A stretch of 64,000 nt of DNA, from positions 1,240,001 through 1,304,000 of the forward strand of contig NZ_FXTA01000001.1 in assembly GCF_900182645.1 (NCBI RefSeq), written 5' to 3'. Each line of letters begins with the position of its first letter. Position 1 is the stretch's first letter. Below the pieces are notes generated by a model. That model searched no databases. It was not told where the DNA came from and worked only from the letters and a program-made list of their open reading frames with translations. Below, piece after piece: positions 27,677 to 36,879 of the stretch. The position numbers were made by a program, and so were the translations under genes. The stretch is from Flavobacterium resistens (GTDB lineage Bacteria > Bacteroidota > Bacteroidia > Flavobacteriales > Flavobacteriaceae).

Positions 27677-28219
27677 ATGGAAAATGAAAACCTAGAAATT
27701 CCCGAAATACATTTTGATGAAAATGGCGAACTTATTATTATCGCTTCTGAATCTTCTTCAAAAGATGATTTTGATTTTTTTCAGGGAAAATCTTTCATTC
27801 GAAATAAAAAATTAAAACAAAGATTTTCAAATTGTACCGAATGGATCGAATTTCCATCAACTCAGGAAATGTATAAAATCCTGAACGGAATTGGAAATAT
27901 CGATAATTTCCTGGCCACTTTTGATGGCGAACCTTTTGAAGGAATGACCGTCAGATTATTTAATCCAAAAGACAGATTGTGGAGTATTTATTGGTCAGAT
28001 TCAAATACTGGCGTTTTAGATAAGCCTGTTGTGGGTTCATTCGAAAATAATATTGGGCACTTTTTTTCAAAAGATGTTTATGAAGGAAAAAATGTGATTC
28101 AGGTTTTTCGTTGGGACGCCAGAGACAAACAAAATCCAGTTTGGAGTCAGGCCATGTCTGATGATAACGGAAAAACCTGGGAATGGAATTGGTATATGTA
28201 CATGACAAAAAGCAAATAG
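27677..28219 (+). CDS. Conserved hypothetical protein (DUF1579/lipocalin-like)
   Basis: A 180-residue cytoplasmic protein with no signal peptide. It starts acidic and then has beta-rich segments with conserved tryptophans (WSIYWSDSNTGVLDKPVVGSF and WEWNWYMYMTK) of the kind seen in DUF1579-like or lipocalin-type proteins. It lies ten bases after rel, so it is probably in that operon; whether it is functionally linked to the stringent response is unknown. Confidence 0.75.
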   Translation: MENENLEIPEIHFDENGELIIIASESSSKDDFDFFQGKSFIRNKKLKQRFSNCTEWIEFPSTQEMYKILNGIGNIDNFLATFDGEPFEGMTVRLFNPKDRLWSIYWSDSNTGVLDKPVVGSFENNIGHFFSKDVYEGKNVIQVFRWDARDKQNPVWSQAMSDDNGKTWEWNWYMYMTKSK

Positions 28220-28389
28220 GAATTTGTTAATTTTATTGTAATTAAAAATATTTATGTTAATTAAGCTTTTTTAGATTCTCCAAAAAATACGACTGTTAAA
28301 CCCTGTAACTATTACACTTTGACTGTTCTGAAATGATTTTGAACGTTAAACTTTAAAGCCGAAACTTTTATTGATTAAAAATAAAAAAT

Positions 28390-28397
28390 TATCTTTG
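28390..28397 (+). promoter_or_regulatory. Putative -7 element (TATCTTTG) of fur
   Basis: TATCTTTG, a full match to TAnnTTTG, with TTG at 28371-28373 sixteen bases upstream. The fur start codon at 28404 lies only six bases past the element, so the mRNA may start at or near the ATG (leaderless). Confidence 0.5.
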
Positions 28398-28403
28398 CAG
28401 GAT

Positions 28404-28859
28404 ATGACACTTATTTCAACTGACAACACTAAGAATCAAGAAATTGTAAAAAATGTTTTTACAATGTATCTTGAACAAAAAGGGCATCGCAAAACTCCTG
28501 AGCGTTATGCTATACTTCAGGAAATTTACGATAGCGAAGAGCATTTTGACATAGAAAACCTATATATCAAAATGAAAAACAAAAACTATCGTGTGAGTAG
28601 AGCTACATTGTACAACACGATCGAGTTATTGTTAGACTGCGCTTTGGTTAGAAAACATCAATTTGGGCAAAATCAGGCTTACTACGAAAAATCATATTTC
28701 GACAAACAGCATGATCATATCATCATGACTGATTCTGGAGAAGTTATTGAATTTTGCGATCCAAGAATTCAGACCATCAAAAAAACAATCGAAGAAATAT
28801 TTGATATCGAAATTACGAATCATTCACTTTATTTCTACGGAAACAAAAAGCAAAAATAA
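28404..28859 (+). CDS. fur: Fur-family metal-responsive transcription regulator
   Basis: About 151 residues with the Fur winged helix ([24 protein letters not shown] and [16 protein letters not shown]) and a C-terminal dimerisation domain. The metal-binding segment reads [18 protein letters not shown], so the C-x-x-C pairs of many Fur proteins are absent, as in other Bacteroidetes relatives. I chose ATG 28404; the longer frame starts with a TTG upstream of the promoter element. It is 98 bases before purA and may share its transcript. Fur versus PerR or Zur cannot be settled by eye. Confidence 0.85.
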   Translation: MTLISTDNTKNQEIVKNVFTMYLEQKGHRKTPERYAILQEIYDSEEHFDIENLYIKMKNKNYRVSRATLYNTIELLLDCALVRKHQFGQNQAYYEKSYFDKQHDHIIMTDSGEVIEFCDPRIQTIKKTIEEIFDIEITNHSLYFYGNKKQK

Positions 28860-28920
28860 TAATCCGAAAAGGCATTATTCAAAAAATAAAAAAAAAGAAA
28901 ATTAACTACATTAATCAGTA

Positions 28921-28938
28921 GGACAATTCGGTTTGTCC
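28921..28938 (+). promoter_or_regulatory. Small hairpin (GGACAA/TTGTCC) upstream of purA
   Basis: GGACAA at 28921-28926 pairs with TTGTCC at 28933-28938 around a six-base loop. It lies 20 bases before the purA start, with no T-run after it, so it is not a standard terminator. Its role is unknown. Confidence 0.35.
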
Positions 28939-28957
28939 CAACGCAAATTAAAACAGA

Positions 28958-30229
28958 ATGACGGTAGATTTATTACTAGGATTACAATGGGGAGATGAAG
29001 GTAAAGGAAAAATTGTTGACGTACTTACCTCAAATTATGATATTATTGCACGTTTTCAAGGAGGACCAAATGCAGGACATACATTAGAATTTGACGGAAT
29101 TAAACACGTACTTAGAACTATTCCTTCTGGAATTTTTCATAAAAATTCAGTAAATATCATCGGAAATGGAGTTGTAATTGATCCTGTAGTTTTTCAAAAA
29201 GAAATCGAAGGTTTAGAGAAATTCAACCTTGATATCAAAAGCAAACTAATCATTTCAAGAAAAGCACACTTAATTTTACCAACACACCGTTTGCTTGACG
29301 CAGCTTCTGAAGCATCAAAAGGAAAAGCAAAAATTGGTTCTACTCTAAAAGGTATTGGACCAACTTACATGGACAAAACAGGTAGAAATGGTTTACGTGT
29401 TGGAGATATCGAATTAGAAGATTTTAAAGAGCGTTACAGAGCATTGGCAGACAAACACGAAGCTATGATTGCTTTTTACGATGTTAACATTCAATACAAT
29501 TTAGCTGAACTTGAAAAAGAATTCTTCGAAGCTATTGAAGAATTAAAGAAATTAGATTTCATTGACAGTGAAGAATACATGCACCAAGCTCAAAAAGCTG
29601 GAAAATCTATTCTTTGTGAAGGTGCTCAAGGATCTTTATTAGATGTTGATTTCGGAACCTACCCTTTCGTAACTTCATCAAATACTACTGCTGCAGGTGC
29701 TTGTACAGGTTTAGGAATTGCTCCGAACAAAATCAAAGAAGTTTACGGAATTTTCAAAGCTTATGTTACGCGTGTAGGTAGCGGACCTTTTCCAACTGAA
29801 CTTTTTGACGAAGTTGGTGCTACTATGGCAAGAGTTGGAAACGAATTTGGTTCTGTAACAGGAAGACAAAGACGTTGCGGATGGTTAGATCTTGTTGCTT
29901 TAAAATATGCTGTTCAAGTTAACGGAGTTACTCAGTTAATGATGATGAAAGGCGATGTTCTTTCTGGATTCGAAACTTTAAAAGTTTGTACAGAATACAA
30001 TTATAAAGGACAAAACATTTCTCACTTTCCATACAACATTGAACCAGAAAACGTTACTCCGGTTTACAAAGAATTCAAAGGATGGAAACAAGACTTAACT
30101 GGATTGACAACTTACGATCAATTACCAATTGAGCTAAAAGAATATATCGAGTTTATTGAAAAAGAAATCGAAGTGCCAATCAAAATTGTATCGGTTGGAC
30201 CAGATAGAAAACAAACAATAACAAAATAA
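28958..30229 (+). CDS. purA: Adenylosuccinate synthase
   Basis: This 423-residue GTPase-fold enzyme joins IMP and aspartate with GTP to give adenylosuccinate, the committed step to AMP. The P-loop-like GDEGKGK is near residue 11, followed by GGPNAGHT and, near 234, the VTSSNT/TAAGACTGLG region; the base-binding GRQRRCGW is near 303. Length matches the family. The terminator at 30241-30266 follows directly, so it is the last gene of its transcript. Confidence 0.96.
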   Translation: MTVDLLLGLQWGDEGKGKIVDVLTSNYDIIARFQGGPNAGHTLEFDGIKHVLRTIPSGIFHKNSVNIIGNGVVIDPVVFQKEIEGLEKFNLDIKSKLIISRKAHLILPTHRLLDAASEASKGKAKIGSTLKGIGPTYMDKTGRNGLRVGDIELEDFKERYRALADKHEAMIAFYDVNIQYNLAELEKEFFEAIEELKKLDFIDSEEYMHQAQKAGKSILCEGAQGSLLDVDFGTYPFVTSSNTTAAGACTGLGIAPNKIKEVYGIFKAYVTRVGSGPFPTELFDEVGATMARVGNEFGSVTGRQRRCGWLDLVALKYAVQVNGVTQLMMMKGDVLSGFETLKVCTEYNYKGQNISHFPYNIEPENVTPVYKEFKGWKQDLTGLTTYDQLPIELKEYIEFIEKEIEVPIKIVSVGPDRKQTITK

Positions 30230-30240
30230 TACATTTTAAA

Positions 30241-30266
30241 CGCTCTGATAATCAGAGCGTTTTTTT
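30241..30266 (+). terminator. Rho-independent terminator after purA
   Basis: CGCTCTGA (30241-30248) pairs with TCAGAGCG (30252-30259) around a three-base loop and is followed by seven T residues. This is an 8-bp, GC-rich stem with a strong U-tract on the plus strand. Confidence 0.92.
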
Positions 30267-30285
30267 ATATAAATCTATTCGCCTT

Positions 30286-30867
30286 ATGAAAAATCCGGAA
30301 ATCAAAATCACAGAAACTTCTTTGCTATCCGATAATTGGTATATTTTAAATAAAGTGACTTTTAGTTATCAAAAAGAAAATGAAGCTCCTCAAACACATA
30401 CACGTGAAGTGTATGATCGAGGAAATGGAGCCGGAATTTTACTTTATAATTCAACGAAAAAAACAGTTATTTTAACACGTCAATTTCGTTTACCGAGTTT
30501 TCTAAACGGGAATAAAACCGGAATGATGATTGAAGTTTGTGCTGGACTTTTAGACAAAGACAATCCTGAAACTGCAATCATTCGTGAAACTGAGGAAGAG
30601 ACCGGTTATCGTATTTCTAAAGTTCAAAAAGTTTTTGAAACTTATATGTCACCAGGCGCTGTAACTGAAATTTTATATCTTTTTGTTGGCGAATACAACG
30701 AAAGCATGAAGGTTAGTGAAGGCGGTGGACTAGATTCGGAACAGGAAAATATCGAAGTTTTGGAATATACTTTTGATGAAGCTTATGCGATGATAGAATC
30801 GGGCGAGATTTCTGATGCTAAAACCATTTTATTATTGCAACATGCTAAAATAAAAGGACTTATATAA
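30286..30867 (+). CDS. nudK: Nudix hydrolase, GDP-mannose pyrophosphatase-like
   Basis: This 193-residue protein has the Nudix box starting at GLLDKDNPETAIIRETEEETGY (Gx5Ex7REx2EExG), near residue 90. Length, the N-terminal beta domain and the C-terminal GGGLDSEQENIEVLE segment match the NudK/YffH type, which hydrolyses GDP-mannose and related nucleotide sugars. Substrate specificity is not proven. It begins 20 bases after the purA terminator. Confidence 0.85.
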   Translation: MKNPEIKITETSLLSDNWYILNKVTFSYQKENEAPQTHTREVYDRGNGAGILLYNSTKKTVILTRQFRLPSFLNGNKTGMMIEVCAGLLDKDNPETAIIRETEEETGYRISKVQKVFETYMSPGAVTEILYLFVGEYNESMKVSEGGGLDSEQENIEVLEYTFDEAYAMIESGEISDAKTILLLQHAKIKGLI

Positions 30868-30943
30868 TTATTTAGTACCTTAGATTTATTAAAATTATTA
30901 TTTTTTAGAATGTTGTGTTTAACCAGAACTAAAATAGACGAAA

Positions 30944-31849
30944 ATGAATAAAACTGTACTTTTCTTTTTAATCCCTATTTTCTTTTCTCAAAACATAACA
31001 TCGCAAAACAGAAAAATAATAGATGTACATTTTCATACCCGTTCTGCCGGAGATTACGGAAAAATTCCTCCGCCAAATCCAATAACAGGAAAAGCTCCAA
31101 AAGCAGAAACAAATGATATGATATTAAATAGCAATATTGCATTGCTTAAAGAATATAATGTTGTAAAAGCAATTTGCTCCGGAACGCTAAAAAGAAATGC
31201 GGATTTTATTTCGAAAGATCCTTCAAGGTTCATAAGTTCTTTAGAATATCCGGATCATCAAAATAATTCTTTACCCGATACTTTAGCATTTAAAAAATTA
31301 TGCGAAGAGCATAAAATTTCTGCTTTTGGAGAACTTGGGTTACAATATGAAGGAGAAGTTTTGAGTGATAAAAAATATGAACCTTATTTATCCATTTGTG
31401 AAAAATTTGGAATTCCGGTTGCAGTACATACTGGCATCGCAGCACCCAATACGCCGTATACATGCTGTCCAAATTTTAAAATTGAAGCCGGAAAACCATT
31501 GCTTTTAGAACCTGTGTTGCTAAAACATCCAAAATTAAAAGTTCAATTAATGCACATGGGATACCCTTTCTTAGAAGAGACCAAAGCATTAATGGTTATT
31601 TTTCCGCAAGTTTACGTTGATGTATCTGCTGTTGATTGGTTAGTTCCAAAAGAAGAATTCTACAGCTACTTAAAAGCTTTAATTACCGCAGGATTCGAAG
31701 ACAGAATTATGTACGGATCTGACCAAATGATCTGGGAAGATGGAATTTCTTTAAGTATAAAAACTGTAGAAGAAGCTCCTTTTTTAAATGACGCTCAAAA
31801 GGATAAAATATTTTATAAAAATGCTTCTAAATTCTTTAATATTCAATAA
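30944..31849 (+). CDS. Secreted amidohydrolase-family metalloenzyme
   Basis: A 301-residue protein with a signal peptide (about 1-20) and a TIM-barrel amidohydrolase fold. The metal-binding motif is DVHFHTR (HxH) directly after the signal, with HTG near 165, HMGYPF near 205 and a late Asp in YGSDQMIWED. The pattern resembles 2-amino-3-carboxymuconate-6-semialdehyde decarboxylase-like amidohydrolases. It is probably periplasmic. Substrate is unknown. Confidence 0.8.
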   Translation: MNKTVLFFLIPIFFSQNITSQNRKIIDVHFHTRSAGDYGKIPPPNPITGKAPKAETNDMILNSNIALLKEYNVVKAICSGTLKRNADFISKDPSRFISSLEYPDHQNNSLPDTLAFKKLCEEHKISAFGELGLQYEGEVLSDKKYEPYLSICEKFGIPVAVHTGIAAPNTPYTCCPNFKIEAGKPLLLEPVLLKHPKLKVQLMHMGYPFLEETKALMVIFPQVYVDVSAVDWLVPKEEFYSYLKALITAGFEDRIMYGSDQMIWEDGISLSIKTVEEAPFLNDAQKDKIFYKNASKFFNIQ

Positions 31850-32062
31850 CCTACAAATAATAAAAACTTCCTGGTTTTTAAAAAATCATCAAAAATCATC
31901 AAAAATCAACTATTAAAACTATTATTGAATCATGTTAAAAAGACTAATTTAGAATTATTATTTATTTCGAAAAAGCACTGATTATCAGATAAATTACCTT
32001 TTTAATAAGTCAGATTTTAATTAATTTTATTTGAAAAATAATAATCAAAAAAAATAAATATT

Positions 32063-32305
32063 ATGTCTGATCAAGTACAATTAGTTCCAAATGATTCGCT
32101 CATTACTAATACCCCAGAAGAAGGTCGTCAGTTAGCCGTAAAAATGGCTCGGCTAATCATAAAAATTACACAACCAGATCCTGCAGTTAGAGAAAAATTG
32201 CGCCCTATTTATGCAGAAGATGCTGCAATGCTTATTGCTGTAGGACAAACTGTAGCTACTGAATTTGCAACTATTGCAGCTGCTAATAATTATTGGAGGA
32301 AATAA
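32063..32305 (+). CDS. Small protein of unknown function
   Basis: An 80-residue protein with a start at a well-placed ATG. It has no signal peptide, and the C-terminal half is alanine- and isoleucine-rich. I do not recognise it. It has an isolated position between 213- and 139-base spacers. Codon use and the orderly hydrophilic start suggest it is real, but its function is open. Confidence 0.65.
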   Translation: MSDQVQLVPNDSLITNTPEEGRQLAVKMARLIIKITQPDPAVREKLRPIYAEDAAMLIAVGQTVATEFATIAAANNYWRK

Positions 32306-32444
32306 AGAATTGATTTAAGGTTTTAGACAGCATATTTCAAATGAATTCTATCGTATAAATGAAAATCCCGTAAACTACTTAAAAAATTATGTAACCCTTT
32401 TCGACTATCGTATTTATAACTTTACTTTCATAAAAATACTACCT

Positions 32445-33329
32445 ATGAAAAAGTTATATTATACAGCAAATGTATTACTAATTCTTATGTTAGTTTTACT
32501 AGGTTCATGCAAAAAAAATGAAACCGTACATTTATCTGAAAACACAAAAGCAAAAAAAGTAATTGAATATAAGAAACCCAATTCCGCAATTTCTTATCAA
32601 ATTCAAAATACTAAAGAATGGCTGAAAATTAATGAGGCCGATAGTAGCAAAATGAATATTGTTTATGCCTTAAATAGAACAGATAAAGCAAATTTTAAAA
32701 AATTAGATTCGGTAGTGATTCCAGCAGATTTTACTGGCGATTTGGTTTATTATATGCCATTTCCACTTCATGTTTCTGCTTTAGAAGAAGTATCAAAAAT
32801 TATTATTTTCTCCTATCCTACTCAAACTTTTGGCGCTTACGAAAATGGCGAATTAGTCCGTACAGGACCAACAAATATGGGAAGAAAAAAAGATCCTACT
32901 CCAACAGGCTTGTTTTTTACGAACTGGAAAGCAGAAAAAACTACCAGTACTTTCAATGACGAATGGGATTTAAAATGGAATTTCAATATTGAAAATAAAC
33001 TTGGCGTTGGTTTTCATGAATATGAGTTGCCTGGTTATCCGGCTTCGCACTCGTGTCTCAGACTTGAGGAAAAAGATGCAAAATACCTTTACAAGTTTGC
33101 TGATGAATGGATTCTGAAAGACAAAGAAAATGTAAAAGTAAAAGGTACACCGGTTGTCGTTTTTGGAAGTTATAATTTTGACGGCCCAAAACCTTGGTTA
33201 CAATTAAAATCAGATCCAAAAGCTTTAAATATTTCAGAAAGTGAAATTGAAAGTCAGGTAAAACCATTTATTCAAAAGATATTAGAAAACCAAAATCTAA
33301 GAGAAGCAAATCAGACAACTGAGCTTTAA
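32445..33329 (+). CDS. L,D-transpeptidase lipoprotein (YkuD family)
   Basis: A 294-residue protein with a lipobox (LLGSC, lipid anchor on Cys22). The YkuD catalytic segment is H191 in GFHEYEL and SHSCLRL with H202 and the nucleophile C204. The common form of the motif is SHGChR; here the glycine is serine. Such enzymes cross-link peptidoglycan or attach proteins to it. Followed by a strong hairpin terminator at 33351-33390. Confidence 0.85.
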   Translation: MKKLYYTANVLLILMLVLLGSCKKNETVHLSENTKAKKVIEYKKPNSAISYQIQNTKEWLKINEADSSKMNIVYALNRTDKANFKKLDSVVIPADFTGDLVYYMPFPLHVSALEEVSKIIIFSYPTQTFGAYENGELVRTGPTNMGRKKDPTPTGLFFTNWKAEKTTSTFNDEWDLKWNFNIENKLGVGFHEYELPGYPASHSCLRLEEKDAKYLYKFADEWILKDKENVKVKGTPVVVFGSYNFDGPKPWLQLKSDPKALNISESEIESQVKPFIQKILENQNLREANQTTEL

Positions 33330-33350
33330 AAAAGTTATTCATAAAAATTA

Positions 33351-33390
33351 AAAAGCTAGAACAATCTATAAATCAGATTGTCTAGCTTTT
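33351..33390 (+). terminator. Terminator after the L,D-transpeptidase gene
   Basis: A 16-bp stem with one bulge: AAAAGCTAGAACAATCT (33351-33367) pairs with AGATTGTCTAGCTTTT, followed by eight T residues. Confidence 0.92.
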
Positions 33391-33462
33391 TTTTATTCTC
33401 ACAATTTCAAAAACCTTTGCTTCTTTGTTCCTCTTAAATTTTGAAAATAAAAATATTACATA

Positions 33463-33484
33463 AATAAGCGAACATTCACTTATT
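33463..33484 (+). promoter_or_regulatory. Putative TetR operator upstream of tetR
   Basis: Nine-base arms AATAAGCGA (33463-33471) and TCACTTATT (33476-33484) are an inverted repeat with one mismatch and a four-base spacer. It overlaps the region that would hold the -33 box of the element at 33490, six bases downstream. This spacing fits repression of the tetR-monooxygenase transcript by the encoded TetR protein. Binding is an inference. Confidence 0.6.
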
Positions 33485-33489
33485 ATTAA

Positions 33490-33497
33490 TATCTTTG
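33490..33497 (+). promoter_or_regulatory. Putative -7 element (TATCTTTG) of tetR
   Basis: TATCTTTG, a full TAnnTTTG match, 19 bases before the ATG of the TetR gene and six bases after the palindrome at 33463-33484. Confidence 0.5.
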
Positions 33498-33516
33498 TAC
33501 CATAATTCAGAAAATT

Positions 33517-34107
33517 ATGAGAACAAGAGATACTAATAAAGAAGAAATCGTAAAGCAAAAAGCTATTGAAATGCTTGTTGCACAAGGCGTAGAAGGTTTT
33601 GGAATGAATCGTCTCGCAAAAGAATGCGGAATTTCTGTAGCAACACTTTATATCTATTATTCGGACAAAGAAGATATGATTCGGAAAATTGGCGCTGAAA
33701 TTGGCAAAAATTTCTTTGATGAAATGTTGGTTGGATTTTCATCCGAAATGTCCTTTGTTGACGGTTTACGCAAACAATGGGAAAACCGCTCTAAGTTTGA
33801 AATTATCTTTTCTTTGCAAGCAACTTGTTTTGAGCTCTTAAAACATTCGACTTACGGCGACGCTATTTTATCTGAAATCTCATCTGATTTTAAAGACGAA
33901 ATGACCAAATTCATTACCAAAGCGATTGAAAAAAAAGAGCTTGTCCCTATGACATTTGAAGTTTTTTGGAGCATTGCTTATGGCTCACTTTATTCTCTTT
34001 TGGAACTGCACAGAGAAGGAAAATCAATGTCTGGAAAACCTTTTGCTTTTACTACAGAAATCAAGGAAGAAGCTTTCAATTTGGTTTTAAAAGCGCTTAC
34101 TCCTTAA
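33517..34107 (+). CDS. TetR-family transcription repressor
   Basis: A 196-residue protein with the TetR DNA-binding domain in the first 60 residues (EEIVKQKAIEMLVAQGVEGFG and CGISVATLYIYYSDKEDMI) and an all-helical ligand-binding C-terminal domain of normal length. It is followed after 43 bases by the TetX-like monooxygenase, and a palindrome overlaps its promoter, so it probably represses both genes and is released by the substrate of the monooxygenase. The ligand is unknown. Confidence 0.9.
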   Translation: MRTRDTNKEEIVKQKAIEMLVAQGVEGFGMNRLAKECGISVATLYIYYSDKEDMIRKIGAEIGKNFFDEMLVGFSSEMSFVDGLRKQWENRSKFEIIFSLQATCFELLKHSTYGDAILSEISSDFKDEMTKFITKAIEKKELVPMTFEVFWSIAYGSLYSLLELHREGKSMSGKPFAFTTEIKEEAFNLVLKALTP

Positions 34108-34150
34108 TTTTTTAATTCTAAATTCAATTACAATATCAAAATATAATACA

Positions 34151-35296
34151 ATGAAAACATCAATTATAGAAAATAAAAAAATTGCCATTATTGGCGGCGG
34201 GCCAGTTGGATTGACAACAGCAAGAATTCTGCAAATCAATGGCGCAGATGTGAAAGTTTACGAAAGAGACATTAATTCAAAGGCCAGAACATCTGGTGGA
34301 ACACTTGATATCCATTCTGATTCCGGGCAATTTGCAATACAAAAAGCCGGCTTAATGGAAGAGTTTTACAAATATGCCAGACCAACCGGAGAAAAAATGG
34401 CGGACATGAATGGTAGCATTACAGCTGATGAAATGCCGGATGAAACCAATGCTTTTTCTCGTCCGGAAATTGATCGTAATGATTTACGAAAAATTATGGT
34501 AGAAAATCTTCATGAAAATACTGTTGTCTGGGATAGTCAGTTAACAAATATTGAAAAATCTGGCGATGAGTACATTTTAGATTTTAAAAATGGTAAAACT
34601 GCAACGGCTGATTTTGTAATTGTAGCAAACGGCGGAAGATCTAACGCCCGAAAATTTGTGAGCGATCAGGAACCTCAACTTTCCGGAACTTATATTATTC
34701 AGGGAGAAATAGCAAATCCAGATCAGGATTATCCGGAATTTAAACCTAAATACGGAAATGGAAATGTTATGGCAATGGGTGAACAAAAAATGTTTTATAC
34801 TCATACCATGGGCGATGGTTCAATACATTTTGGCGTTTCTTTCAAAGCTGATGAAAATTGGATTTTGAACAACGGAATTAACTTTGAAGATGATAAAGCT
34901 GTAATTTCTTTTTTAAGCGATAAATTTAAAAACTGGGACAACGATTTTAAAAATTTCTTCAAAGCTTCAACTGAATTCTCTGGTTTGCCTTTGAGATTAT
35001 TTTCTTTAGAAGAACCCTGGAAAGAACATTCAAATATTACGCTTGTTGGTGATGCAGCACATTTGATGCCTCCGTTTGCCGGCGAAGGTGTAAATATGGG
35101 ATTATTTGATGCTTTTCATTTAACCGAAAACCTGACCAACGGAAAATTTCAAACAATTGATGATGCCGTTGCAGATTATGAGAAAAAGATGTTTGGCTAC
35201 GCTTTGGAAGCGCAACGCATGACTAAAAAAATGGAAGATTTATTGCATTCAGACATAACTGCTGACGATATTTTGAACAGCCGCGTTGAAGATTAA
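34151..35296 (+). CDS. TetX-like FAD-dependent monooxygenase
   Basis: A 381-residue class A flavin hydroxylase closely similar to the tetracycline-inactivating TetX. The FAD motif GGGPVGLT is at 15-22, the RNDLR motif near 114 and GDAAHLMPPFAGEGVNMG at 300-317. Of the residues that bind tetracycline in TetX (as I recall the structure), the counterparts Q184, H226 and G228 are kept, while the position of R213 is not arginine here. It is therefore a chromosomal relative whose activity on tetracyclines is unproven. Its gene partner is a TetR regulator. No mobile element is adjacent. A bidirectional terminator follows. Confidence 0.85.
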   Translation: MKTSIIENKKIAIIGGGPVGLTTARILQINGADVKVYERDINSKARTSGGTLDIHSDSGQFAIQKAGLMEEFYKYARPTGEKMADMNGSITADEMPDETNAFSRPEIDRNDLRKIMVENLHENTVVWDSQLTNIEKSGDEYILDFKNGKTATADFVIVANGGRSNARKFVSDQEPQLSGTYIIQGEIANPDQDYPEFKPKYGNGNVMAMGEQKMFYTHTMGDGSIHFGVSFKADENWILNNGINFEDDKAVISFLSDKFKNWDNDFKNFFKASTEFSGLPLRLFSLEEPWKEHSNITLVGDAAHLMPPFAGEGVNMGLFDAFHLTENLTNGKFQTIDDAVADYEKKMFGYALEAQRMTKKMEDLLHSDITADDILNSRVED

Positions 35297-35316
35297 TTTT
35301 CTAAAATAAAAAATAA

Positions 35317-35349
35317 AAAAAGGCGTAAGAACTAAATCTTACGCCTTTT
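35317..35349. terminator. Bidirectional terminator between the monooxygenase gene and guaB
   Basis: AAAAGGCGTAAGA pairs with TCTTACGCCTTTT around a six-base loop, with A-rich sequence before and T residues after. It can end the plus-strand monooxygenase transcript and the minus-strand guaB transcript. Confidence 0.92.
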
Positions 35350-35372
35350 GTTTTATAATGAAAAACTAAAAA

Positions 35373-36845
35373 TTATCTAGAATAATTTGGAGCTTCTTTT
35401 GTAATAGTTACGTTATGTGGGTGACTTTCAGTAATTCCGCTTGATGTGATTCTAACAAAACGTCCAGTTTCTTGTAAAGTTGGAATATCTTTTGATCCAC
35501 AATATCCCATTCCGGCACGAAGACCTCCAATAAACTGAAGCATACTTTCGTTTAATTCACCTTTGTAAGGAACACGTCCAACAATTCCTTCCGGAACTAA
35601 TTTTTTAACGTCGTCCTCAACATCCTGGAAATAACGATCTTTAGAACCTGTTTGCATCGCTTCAACAGAACCCATTCCACGGTATGATTTGAATTTTCTT
35701 CCTTCGAAAATAATAGTTTCTCCCGGAGATTCTTTTGTTCCTGCTAATAATGAACCTAACATTACACAGTCAGCACCTGCAGCGATTGCTTTAGGAATAT
35801 CTCCTGTATAACGAATTCCGCCGTCAGCAATTACAGGAACTCCAGTTCCTTTGATGGCTGCAGCAACTTCAAGAACTGCTGAAAATTGAGGAAAACCAAC
35901 ACCTGCAACGATACGAGTTGTACAGATAGAACCAGGTCCGATTCCAACTTTTACTCCATCTGCTCCATTTTCTACTAAATATTTAGCAGCTTCTGGCGTT
36001 GCGATGTTTCCAACAATTACATCTATTTGAGGGAATTTTGCTTTTACTTCTTTTAATGTATTTACCACACCTTCTGTGTGTCCGTGAGCAGTGTCGATAA
36101 TAATTGCATCTACACCGGCAGCAACTAAAGCTTCAGCTCTTTGAACTGCATCTCCAGTAACTCCAATTGCAGCAGCAACTCTCAAACGACCAAAAGAATC
36201 TTTATTAGCGATTGGCTTTTGAGTTAATTTTGTAATATCTCTAAAAGTAATTAAACCAACTAATTCGTTTTGAGCATTTACAACTGGTAATTTTTCGATT
36301 TTATGACCTTGTAAAACAACTTCTGCCTGTTCTAATGAAGTTCCTTCTGCAACAGTTACTAAGTTTTTGCTTGTCATAACCTCAACAATTGGTCTTGCAC
36401 CATTTTTCTCGAAACGTAAGTCACGATTGGTAACAATTCCTTTTAAGATTCTGTTTTCGTCAACGATTGGAATACCACCGATTCCGAATTCTTTCATGGC
36501 ATTTTTTGCGTCAGCAATAGTAGAAGTTAATGGTAATGTTACCGGATCGATAATCATTCCTGCTTCGGCACGTTTTACTTTTCGAACTTTTCCTGCTTGT
36601 TGTTCGATAGTCATATTTTTATGTAAAACACCAATTCCGCCTTCTTGTGCCATAGCGATTGCCATTGCACTTTCTGTTACCGTATCCATAGCAGCAGATA
36701 CAATTGGAACGTTTAATGTGATGTTTCTTGAGAATTTTGATTTAATGCTCACTTCGCGAGGAAGCACATTCGAGTAGTTAGGTACTAATAATACATCGTC
36801 GTAAGTTAAACCTTCGCCGATAATCTTGGAGTTGTGTGCTATCAT
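35373..36845 (-). CDS. guaB: Inosine-5'-monophosphate dehydrogenase
   Basis: A 490-residue TIM-barrel enzyme that oxidises IMP to XMP with NAD+, the first step to GMP. The substrate-loop cysteine lies in [13 protein letters not shown], and the flap ends with GYCG. Two CBS domains are inserted at about 95-205. The ATG at 36845 gives the usual 490 residues; an ATG at 36926 adds 27 residues lying upstream of the promoter element. The TATATTTG element is at 36872-36879. Confidence 0.97.
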   Translation of the reverse strand: MIAHNSKIIGEGLTYDDVLLVPNYSNVLPREVSIKSKFSRNITLNVPIVSAAMDTVTESAMAIAMAQEGGIGVLHKNMTIEQQAGKVRKVKRAEAGMIIDPVTLPLTSTIADAKNAMKEFGIGGIPIVDENRILKGIVTNRDLRFEKNGARPIVEVMTSKNLVTVAEGTSLEQAEVVLQGHKIEKLPVVNAQNELVGLITFRDITKLTQKPIANKDSFGRLRVAAAIGVTGDAVQRAEALVAAGVDAIIIDTAHGHTEGVVNTLKEVKAKFPQIDVIVGNIATPEAAKYLVENGADGVKVGIGPGSICTTRIVAGVGFPQFSAVLEVAAAIKGTGVPVIADGGIRYTGDIPKAIAAGADCVMLGSLLAGTKESPGETIIFEGRKFKSYRGMGSVEAMQTGSKDRYFQDVEDDVKKLVPEGIVGRVPYKGELNESMLQFIGGLRAGMGYCGSKDIPTLQETGRFVRITSSGITESHPHNVTITKEAPNYSR

Positions 36846-36871
36846 GGTGCAATTTCTAGTTGAATTGCGTG

Positions 36872-36879
36872 CAAATATA
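36872..36879 (-). promoter_or_regulatory. Putative -7 element (TATATTTG) of guaB
   Basis: The minus strand reads TATATTTG, 26 bases before the guaB start codon. It supports the shorter start: an mRNA from here could not encode the 27 extra residues. Confidence 0.55.

Noticed and set aside
34151..35296. Acquired tetracycline-resistance gene
   Set aside because: No mobile element or flanking repeat is visible and base composition looks like the rest, so I treat it as a resident homologue with unproven activity.
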